A DNA stretch of 30,234 nt. It comes from Chloroflexota bacterium. GTDB taxonomy: Bacteria; Chloroflexota; UBA11872. The DNA lies in assembly GCA_026707185.1 (NCBI GenBank), contig JAPOXI010000075.1, positions 1 through 30,234 on the forward strand. The letters run 5' to 3'. Both the position numbers and the translations under genes were made by a program. A model generated the notes under the pieces. That model was not told the origin of the DNA and searched no databases. It was given only the letters and a program-made list of their open reading frames with translations. Of the stretch, positions 24,660-30,234 are shown one piece after another; the first letter of the stretch is position 1, and each line of letters begins with the position of its first letter.

Positions 24660-25271
24660 TCACCCGGCAAACAGCGGCGGCGTCCGCGGCCATGATCGCT
24701 CGTGCGCCAGCAACCGCCGCTTCACGTCCAGCCCCCGCGAATAGCCCCCGAGCCCGCGGGCGGCCACAACCCGGTGGCAGGGAACAAACACCAGCAGCTC
24801 ATTCGCCCCAATGGCGGTCCCTACCGCGCGAGTAGCCCGTGGCTTCGCCAGCTCACTGGCAACCCAGCGATAGCTCTGGACCTCGCCGAAGGGAATGCCG
24901 CGTAGGACGTCCCAGGTTCGCTGCTGAAACTCGGTGCCGGCGCGGCGATCCAGCGGAATCGCCAGGCGTTGCCGTCCGGTCATCAGGTACTCCCACAGCT
25001 GCTCCAGCCCGTTGCCGGCGATTTGGTGGGCGCTCCACCCGGCGGCGGCACTCGATGGTTCCACCACGCGCCGTGTATGGAGTCGCTGGGCGCCGCGAGA
25101 TCGGTTGCGCGCCGCGGTCGAGGCTGCCCGCAGGGCGTCCACGCAGGCCGCCTCCGATGCGTGCGCCAGCGTCGCGCTCACCAGCCCGACTTCGGTCGCG
25201 GCGACGCCGCACCAGTCCCAGGGCTCGATGCGGCGGGCGACCAGGGCGATTTCCTGAATCTCGCCCGCCAT
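24660..25271 (-). CDS. ogt: Methylated-DNA--protein-cysteine methyltransferase
   Basis: A 203-aa O6-alkylguanine DNA alkyltransferase that repairs alkylated guanine by a suicide transfer to Cys165 in PCHRVV. The helix-turn-helix segment IPFGEVQSYRWVASELAKPRATRAVG is intact, as is the downstream GGYSRGLDVKRRLLAHE. The N-terminal half (1-100) is divergent and Ala/Arg-rich. The start is 3 bases after the stop of the second MoxR gene, so it is cotranscribed with it. No AraC-type Ada domain, hence Ogt-like. Confidence 0.93.
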   Translation of the reverse strand: MAGEIQEIALVARRIEPWDWCGVAATEVGLVSATLAHASEAACVDALRAASTAARNRSRGAQRLHTRRVVEPSSAAAGWSAHQIAGNGLEQLWEYLMTGRQRLAIPLDRRAGTEFQQRTWDVLRGIPFGEVQSYRWVASELAKPRATRAVGTAIGANELLVFVPCHRVVAARGLGGYSRGLDVKRRLLAHERSWPRTPPLFAG

Positions 25272-25274
25272 TGG

Positions 25275-26222
25275 TCAGGCGGCTGACGCGCCCGGCACCG
25301 GAACGACGTCGAGTATGTCCGTCACGATGGCGCGCGTGTCCACGCTCCGGATGCGCGCTGCCGGGCTCACGATCACCCGGTGCGAGAGCACGGACTCGGC
25401 CAGCCGCTTCACGTCATCCGGGACCACGTAGTCGCGCCCGGCGATCGCCGCCAGCGCCTGCCCCGCTCGAAACAGGCCCAGGCTGCCGCGCGGACTCGCT
25501 CCCAGATACACGTCGGCGTGGTCGCGCGTCGCCCGCGCGATATCCACGATGTAATTCGATACCAGCGGGTCCACGTACACGTCCCTCACGGCTTCCTGTG
25601 CCGCGAAGACCTCCTCCAACGTCACCACCTGCTGAATGTCATCGATAGGCTGCTCGCGCTGTCGCGTCGCCAGCACCCGCAACTCGTCCTGTCGGTCCGG
25701 GTAGCCCAGATTCACCCGCATCAGGAAGCGGTCCAGCTGCGCCTCCGGCAATGGAAACGTGCCCTCGTACTCGATCGGGTTCTGCGTCGCCAGCACCAGG
25801 AACGGTTCGGGCAGCACGTAAGTCTCGCCGTCAACGGTGATCTGGCGCTCCTCCATCGCCTCCAGCAGCGCGGATTGTGTTTTTGGCGTGGCTCGATTGA
25901 CTTCGTCCGCCAGCACGATCTGGGCCATTACCGGGCCCTCGCGAAACTCGAACTCGCTCGTCTTCTGATTGAAGATCGTCACTCCGGTGACATCGCTGGG
26001 CAAGAGGTCGGGCGTGAACTGCACGCGCTTGAAACTCAGCCCGACAGAGCGCGAGATGGCCTTGGCCAGCGTGGTCTTTCCAACCCCGGGCACGTCTTCG
26101 ATCAGGATGTGGCCGTCAGACAGCAGCGCTACCGCCACGAGTTCGATCGCGTCCCGTTTGCCGACAATAACCGTGGCAACGTTGTCAATGATCTGATTCG
26201 CGACCGTGCGAATGTCTTGCAT
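25275..26222 (-). CDS. MoxR family AAA+ ATPase (second copy)
   Basis: A 315-aa MoxR ATPase. Walker A in EDVPGVGKT (42-50), [12 protein letters not shown] insert, Walker B in [12 protein letters not shown], sensor in [24 protein letters not shown], and [11 protein letters not shown]. It is a paralogue of the copy at 21183, sharing the family blocks but differing in the N and C termini. It has no DUF58 or VWA gene next to it; the downstream neighbour is ogt. ATG 26222 chosen by homology. Confidence 0.94.
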   Translation of the reverse strand: MQDIRTVANQIIDNVATVIVGKRDAIELVAVALLSDGHILIEDVPGVGKTTLAKAISRSVGLSFKRVQFTPDLLPSDVTGVTIFNQKTSEFEFREGPVMAQIVLADEVNRATPKTQSALLEAMEERQITVDGETYVLPEPFLVLATQNPIEYEGTFPLPEAQLDRFLMRVNLGYPDRQDELRVLATRQREQPIDDIQQVVTLEEVFAAQEAVRDVYVDPLVSNYIVDIARATRDHADVYLGASPRGSLGLFRAGQALAAIAGRDYVVPDDVKRLAESVLSHRVIVSPAARIRSVDTRAIVTDILDVVPVPGASAA

Positions 26223-26271
26223 ACGGACTCTCAGACGGGACCGCGCGTCCCGCGGGTGGCATTCCCAGAAG

Positions 26272-26291
26272 GTTCGGCACTATAGCCGAAC
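26272..26291. promoter_or_regulatory. Inverted repeat around a TATAGT box upstream of the second MoxR gene
   Basis: GTTCGGC-ACTATA-GCCGAAC is a perfect 7-bp inverted repeat. On the minus strand its spacer reads TATAGT, a good -10 match, 50 bases upstream of the MoxR ATG (26222). This is how a repressor site overlapping a promoter would look; no convincing -35 accompanies it. A hairpin without promoter function is the alternative. Confidence 0.4.
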
Positions 26292-26324
26292 GATGCCAAA
26301 CGGCTCCCTTGTCGCCCCGGCGTA

Positions 26325-26353
26325 TTGACGCCCCGCGCCGGCGCCGTCACAGT
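26325..26353 (+). promoter_or_regulatory. Possible promoter of tRNA-Gly
   Basis: TTGACG (26325-26330) is a 5/6 match to the -35 consensus. With a 17-base spacer, CACAGT (26348-26353) would be a weak -10. The predicted start is about 20 bases before the tRNA 5' end at 26380. Confidence 0.35.
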
Positions 26354-26379
26354 AGGAGTGTCGCGCGCAGCGGCGGCTG

Positions 26380-26453
26380 GCGGGGATAGTTGAGTGGTGC
26401 AACATGGGCTTCCCAAGCCTAAAACGCGGGTTCGATTCCCGTTCCCCGCTCCA
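26380..26453 (+). tRNA. tRNA-Gly (anticodon CCC)
   Basis: A 74-nt tRNA with encoded CCA. Acceptor GCGGGGA (26380-26386) pairs with TCCCCGC (26443-26449). The D stem is GTTG/CAAC, the anticodon stem TGGGC/GCCTA has loop TTCCCAA giving anticodon CCC, and the T arm contains the standard TTCGATT. T is the discriminator base, followed by CCA. It reads GGG glycine codons. No neighbouring tRNA genes are seen. Confidence 0.96.
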
Positions 26454-26570
26454 CCCTTCGGCGTCGTCCCGCACGTGCGGACGGCAGTTCCTCGCCGGCA
26501 ACTGGTCGATCGGCCGCATCTCGCCATCGGCTAGAGGCACGTCAAGACGGTGCCGGGAATCTAGCGAGTA

Positions 26571-28991
26571 CTAGGCCTCGTCCTGAATCGTTGGCAGCAC
26601 GAACTGCCGAATCGAGTCCTTCCCCAGCACGATCAGCTTGCCGTCAATCTCGCTCACCCAGATTGACCGGATGTCCGCGAAAAAGTCGTCCGAACCGGCG
26701 TACTTGAACTGCCGCACAAACTCGCCGGCGGTTTCCTCCCGCTTGTCAACTTCAACAATCCGCTTGTTGGCTGAATCCACCAGGTAGAGGCTGTCCGTCT
26801 CGACTTCGGTGAAGAGGCGCGTCGCCTTCGGCGTATTCCCGTCAAGGCCGCTAATCTCAAACGGCTCGCGCTGCCCGCCGCGCAGCCGCAAGACCGATCC
26901 ATCGGACTTCAGCACGAAAATATCTCCGTCAATGGCCATGTCAATGGCGTTGCTGAGGTCAACGTCCGCGCTCGCCGAGACGTACGAGGTGGGCGCAACT
27001 TCGTAACCGCCCGCGGTCGCCTGGTACTTGTGAATTGCATCGGCGCCTGGATCCAGGACATAAAAGTTGTTGTTGAAATTGTCGAAAGCAACCGGGGTCC
27101 GCCACGCTTCGGTTCCCGTGATCCTCAGCAGCCTCGGATTCTGGTCTGGCAGCAGGCTCACCAGGTTGTACCGGCTGTCCAGCACCAGCACATTTAGGGC
27201 CCGATTCACCACCGCAATCGGGTCTTGGACCGTGATACTGCTCACCACGTCACCCTTCCGGAGCACCGTGGCCCCTTGCCTGGCCGTCACGAAGGACACG
27301 ACGCGCCCGGTGGTGGCGTCGATCACGTATTTGGAGTCGACCCGCACGTCCATTTGCTCGGCCGCGCTCCCCACGCCCGCGCTGTCGAAGTCCCCGATGG
27401 TTGCGCTCGTCACCACCGTTCGCACGCGGTTGAGTCGATCTTCTTCGCGGCCGATCTGACTCAGCAGCCGGTTGACGTCAGGCGCCAGCGTGCCGACCAA
27501 ATCCGCCTCCAGCGCCTGATTCGCCAGGTCCTTGGCGTCGCGAAGCACGAGCAGCGTGGCCGCGCGATTTTCGTCAGGATCCCGGTCCAGCGCGTCGCGG
27601 TATCTGGCTTCAGCATCGGCGAGCAGCGCGGTGGCGTGCTCAGGGCCAACGGCGGGCGACTCCGTGGACTGGGCCTCGCCTGATTGACCCGCCAGCCCGC
27701 CTGCAGCCGCCTCGGTTTCCGGCGATACCGTCCCCGATTCACTATTGCGCAAAAACAACACCGCGCCCATCACCACCAGCAATACGAGCGAGACGGCGAA
27801 GAGCAGCGTTCCCGGACCAGGCAACGAGCGTCGCGGCCGGTAACGAAACGGATCCTGGCTGCCTTGCAGCGGCTGGCCGACGGCGCTGAGCGTTGGCGGG
27901 GACGGCGGCGATGCGGCCTGCAAACTCTCCGCTCCGCGAGGTCCGGCGGCGCGGAGCGAGCGAAGGCTCTCCCAATCGTCCTCCGCCACGCCTCCGCTCG
28001 CGTTGGCCGGGGCCGGCAGCGGCGCGGCCGGTGGCGGCATCGTGGGCGGTGGCTGGGCGGGTCGCCCCGTGACCATGCGCACCAGTCCGCGGACCGCCAT
28101 CACCGGCAGCACCAGCAGCATCAGCAGCACGGTCACCGGCAGCGACACCATCCGCTGACCGAAGGAGCGCTGCCGGGGGGCGCCGGTCAGGCCCTCGCGC
28201 GGTTGAGTCGACAACGCTGGCTCCGGCTGGGCCGGCGCCGGCGTCTGCGGCTGGCCGGCCAATCCGTTGCTGGACATTGCGGAAGTCGAGCCTGCCGACA
28301 TCCAATGCTCGTCGACACTCGGTGACGCTGCGACTCCGGTCGTCGCCGCGGCGATGCTGAGCACAACGATGTCGCACGTCGCGCCTCCACGCTGAGCAAC
28401 GACCGAACAGAGGTCGTGGGCGGCGCGCTGAGCGCTACGGCCCTGGAGGAGTCCTTGGATCTCGCGCTCCGTCAGCGCCCGCCGAAACTCCGTGGACGCC
28501 AGGACCACGACATCGCCCGGGTCCAGCTCCACCCGGAAGATCTCCACGTCCTGCTCTGGGACTGAATCACCGAAGCCGGTCGGCTGCGGCTCCTCCGGCA
28601 GCGCATTGAGCACTCCATCGCGCAACACGAAGACTTGGCTTGGCAGCAACTGTGCCAGGTAGAGCTGGTCGCCGGCATGGACGGCGCCTGTTGCGCCCAG
28701 CGGCTGGCCGGGGCTCATCGGGTCCAGGTCGATCATGGCGCTCTGCGCGGCCTGGCGCATGCCCTGCACCAGCGCGCTGGCGATCCCGTCCGACTCGTTC
28801 GAAAAGTAACTCGAGGCCACAGCCTGACCGAATGAAGCGGCCAGTCGGTCGTCCCCGCCCTCGACCAGGAGGTAGAGGTCGCCGAGGCCCCGGCGGTCCG
28901 CCGGCCCGCGCTGGGTCTGGATCCGGGGGCTGTCCTGCCGCGTAATACCGCCGCTCAGGGCGGCCGACCCTACGTCAACAGCAAGCGCCAT
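26571..28991 (-). CDS. Large membrane protein with degenerate PP2C domain and probable beta-propeller
   Basis: An 806-aa protein. Residues 1-215 follow the PP2C fold pattern: GLGDLYLLVEGG (35-46) aligns with the metal motif of active PP2C enzymes but has EGGDD instead of DGMGG, QLLPSQ replaces NVGDSR (114-119), and ASTEF replaces the ASDGL segment (165-169). The metal-binding Asp residues therefore seem lost, so it is likely a pseudophosphatase. Transmembrane spans at about 284-306 and 395-414 flank a Pro/Ala-rich linker. Residues 540-800 repeat short D-x-x/V-L strands (for example NFYVLDPGADAIHKY, DIFVLKSDGSVLRL, SLYLVDSANKRIVEV), consistent with a beta-propeller. It may be a sensor in Ser/Thr phosphorylation signalling. 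Divergent from infC. Confidence 0.82.
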   Translation of the reverse strand: MALAVDVGSAALSGGITRQDSPRIQTQRGPADRRGLGDLYLLVEGGDDRLAASFGQAVASSYFSNESDGIASALVQGMRQAAQSAMIDLDPMSPGQPLGATGAVHAGDQLYLAQLLPSQVFVLRDGVLNALPEEPQPTGFGDSVPEQDVEIFRVELDPGDVVVLASTEFRRALTEREIQGLLQGRSAQRAAHDLCSVVAQRGGATCDIVVLSIAAATTGVAASPSVDEHWMSAGSTSAMSSNGLAGQPQTPAPAQPEPALSTQPREGLTGAPRQRSFGQRMVSLPVTVLLMLLVLPVMAVRGLVRMVTGRPAQPPPTMPPPAAPLPAPANASGGVAEDDWESLRSLRAAGPRGAESLQAASPPSPPTLSAVGQPLQGSQDPFRYRPRRSLPGPGTLLFAVSLVLLVVMGAVLFLRNSESGTVSPETEAAAGGLAGQSGEAQSTESPAVGPEHATALLADAEARYRDALDRDPDENRAATLLVLRDAKDLANQALEADLVGTLAPDVNRLLSQIGREEDRLNRVRTVVTSATIGDFDSAGVGSAAEQMDVRVDSKYVIDATTGRVVSFVTARQGATVLRKGDVVSSITVQDPIAVVNRALNVLVLDSRYNLVSLLPDQNPRLLRITGTEAWRTPVAFDNFNNNFYVLDPGADAIHKYQATAGGYEVAPTSYVSASADVDLSNAIDMAIDGDIFVLKSDGSVLRLRGGQREPFEISGLDGNTPKATRLFTEVETDSLYLVDSANKRIVEVDKREETAGEFVRQFKYAGSDDFFADIRSIWVSEIDGKLIVLGKDSIRQFVLPTIQDEA

Positions 28992-29060
28992 GGGTTCCGG
29001 TGATCGATCGTCTCGGGTGGGGGCGGGGCTTGGCCTGGCGAACTAATGGATCGAAATACA

Positions 29061-29089
29061 TTGTCGCGCGCATACCCCTATGCTAGCGT
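29061..29089 (+). promoter_or_regulatory. Possible infC promoter with extended -10
   Basis: TTGTCG at 29061-29066 and TGCTAGCGT at 29081-29089 (TGn plus TAnnnT) with a 17-base spacer. It lies about 45 bases upstream of the proposed infC start. Confidence 0.35.
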
Positions 29090-29134
29090 GAATAACTCGG
29101 CCGGCTCGTTGCCGACCAGCTCTGGGAGTTGCCC

Positions 29135-29692
29135 CTGCGTTCACCATCACCTCGCGCTGACCAGCGGCCGCATCAGCGCGGTCCGCGAATCAATGAGCAC
29201 ATTCGTATTCGCCATGTCCGTTTGATCGACGAAGACGGCGAACAGATCGGTATCACCCCCACCCCCGTAGCGCTGGAGATGGCGCGTGAGCGCGGCCTTG
29301 ATCTGGTTGAGATTGCGCCGAACTCTCAGCCCCCGGTCGCCAAGATTCTCGACTTCGGCAAGTTCCGCTACGAGCAGAATCGGCGCAAGGCTGAGAACAA
29401 GCGGCGTCAGAAGGCCGGCACCGTCAAGGAAGTCCGCTTCGGACCCCGCACCGGCGACCACGACATCCAGTTCAAGATCAAGCGGCTCGAAAAGTTCCTG
29501 CGCGAGGGCAACAAGGTGAAAGCCTGGGTCCGCATGCGCGGACGCGAACTCGCCCACCCGGAAGTCGCCCTGCGCGTCCTCGAACGGGTCAAAACCAGCC
29601 TGGAACCCCACGGGGTGATCGAGCGCGACATTACCCGTGAGCAGGATGGCCGCGTCCTGAGCATCATCATGGCCCCGCAAGGCAAGAACTAG
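29135..29692 (+). CDS. infC: Translation initiation factor IF-3, probable CUG start
   Basis: A 185-aa IF-3 that binds the 30S subunit and checks start-codon choice. N domain: PRINEHIRIRHVRLIDEDGEQIGI; linker rich in Lys/Arg; C domain: VKEVRFGPRTGDHDIQFKIKRLEKFL, KAWVRMRGRE and a final IIMAPQGKN. All canonical. There is no ATG or GTG in frame between the upstream stop (29093) and the N domain. GGGAG (29124-29128) is 6 bases before CTG at 29135; a TTG at 29129 abuts the Shine-Dalgarno and is less likely. IF-3 genes often use rare starts for autoregulation (AUU in E. coli). rpmI and rplT do not follow. Confidence 0.95.
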   Translation: MRSPSPRADQRPHQRGPRINEHIRIRHVRLIDEDGEQIGITPTPVALEMARERGLDLVEIAPNSQPPVAKILDFGKFRYEQNRRKAENKRRQKAGTVKEVRFGPRTGDHDIQFKIKRLEKFLREGNKVKAWVRMRGRELAHPEVALRVLERVKTSLEPHGVIERDITREQDGRVLSIIMAPQGKN

Positions 29693-29720
29693 CGGAGTAA
29701 CACGGCGGCCTGGAGACGGT

Positions 29721-30234
29721 ATGCCCGCGTCGGTGCGATGGCACCCCGAGGAACAGCGCAATCATGATGGCAGCGTCCGCCGCGTCCAGGCGGCTTGGCT
29801 GGTAGCCGAACCCACCCCCGACGAACCCCGACCCCGCTACCTGGCCTATCTCGGCAACAGTCCCCACGTCACCCAACAAGTCCGGGAGGAATGCCAGGTT
29901 CTGTATCCTGAGATCCGGATTGACTGGGCCGCCGTGGCGCGGGCCCTTGAACACCCCCCGCCAATTGAAGGACTCGACCTTGAGACGCTGGCGCAGCGCT
30001 GGGCGCAAATGGCGGCCAACCAGGGGCTGGACCCAATGGAGGTCGAAGTCCGCATCGGCGGCGGCTGGAAGCGCCCCCTGTCCAACCTGGCGCGCCTCCT
30101 CTCGGACTCCGCGGCCGTCGCCCGCATGGAACGCACGTCCGGCTCGATCCTGGCCTACATGCTCGAGTTCCATTCTGATTACGCCTACGCCCTCGCCAAG
30201 CTGGGCCTGCTCATGACCGGCCGGCACACCGAAC
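29721..30234 (+). CDS. Unknown protein, 3' end cut by the window
   Basis: 171 codons of an open frame running off the right edge. ATG at 29721 with GGAG 5 bases upstream, 28 bases after infC, so cotranscription is likely. The sequence has RYLAYLGNSP, a Trp/Arg-rich start, an LAQRWAQMAANQGLDPMEV segment and GGGWKRPLSNLARLLSDS. It has no signal peptide or metal motif. I do not recognise the family. A loose resemblance to accessory regions of transposase-like proteins was noted, without support. Confidence 0.6.
   Translation, partial: MPASVRWHPEEQRNHDGSVRRVQAAWLVAEPTPDEPRPRYLAYLGNSPHVTQQVREECQVLYPEIRIDWAAVARALEHPPPIEGLDLETLAQRWAQMAANQGLDPMEVEVRIGGGWKRPLSNLARLLSDSAAVARMERTSGSILAYMLEFHSDYAYALAKLGLLMTGRHTE

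Noticed and set aside
26469..26480. CCGCACGTGCGG palindrome downstream of the tRNA as a terminator
   Set aside because: No U-tract follows.

Overview
The window is about 30 kb of GC-rich, densely coded bacterial DNA with no gene-free stretch longer than 300 bases. The best guess for the source is a free-living or host-associated member of Chloroflexota (SAR202-like or a sponge-associated lineage). This is an inference from gene content: many PhyH, Gfo/Idh, sulfatase, DUF362, DUF2961 and sugar-isomerase genes, a Tat-exported M23 peptidase, and MoxR/DUF58/DUF4129 clusters. No taxonomic marker was searched. There is no CRISPR array, rRNA, insertion sequence or phage module. One tRNA, Gly(CCC), is present.

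Layout. 1-463: 5' end of an ABC-2-type transporter ATPase, minus strand, cut by the window edge. 580-5382: a block resembling carbohydrate and small-molecule catabolism, with an NHL/PAL-like beta-propeller, a threonine-dehydrogenase-like SDR, a sulfatase-fold enzyme with Thr at the usual formylglycine-Cys position, and a GH172 (DUF2961) enzyme. The last two are divergent and share an intergenic region with three copies of a TCTGAATAA element. 5587-6852: Tat-exported coiled-coil M23 peptidase. 6998-10140: hisI, then a sugar-nucleotide cassette (gmhA, hddA, an epimerase with a Cys/His insert) that fits GDP-heptose or deoxysugar synthesis for a surface glycan. 10202-16771: DUF362 protein, Gfo/Idh/MocA oxidoreductase, SGNH esterase, a two-gene unit (small conserved-looking protein plus retropepsin-like protease broken by an in-frame TGA), a TIM-barrel sugar isomerase, and a PhyH dioxygenase translationally coupled to a 124-aa unknown protein.

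16936-23408 (all minus) reads as one operon: HtrA-like lipoprotein protease, MoxR AAA ATPase, DUF58 protein, DUF4129 membrane protein, rarA. The middle three form the classic MoxR/DUF58/transglutaminase-like-partner arrangement linked to envelope or complex maturation. 23475-24625 (plus): a small unknown gene overlapping nadC. 24660-26222 (minus): ogt downstream of a second MoxR ATPase, with an inverted repeat upstream. 26380-26453: tRNA-Gly(CCC). 26571-28991 (minus): a large two-TM protein combining a degenerate PP2C domain and a probable beta-propeller. It is divergent from infC (29135-29692), which appears to use a non-AUG start and lacks the usual rpmI-rplT neighbours. A partial unknown gene runs off the right edge.

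Intergenic regions of 100-280 bases were inspected; those with structure are listed as regulatory or other features. The rest (464-579, 2429-2534, 5383-5493, 6853-6997, 11342-11471, 12600-12764, 13795-13947, 14577-14707, 21066-21182, 26454-26570) show nothing I could support beyond weak palindromes. Starts were chosen by homology and Shine-Dalgarno position; several are upstream-trimmed relative to the longest open frame.
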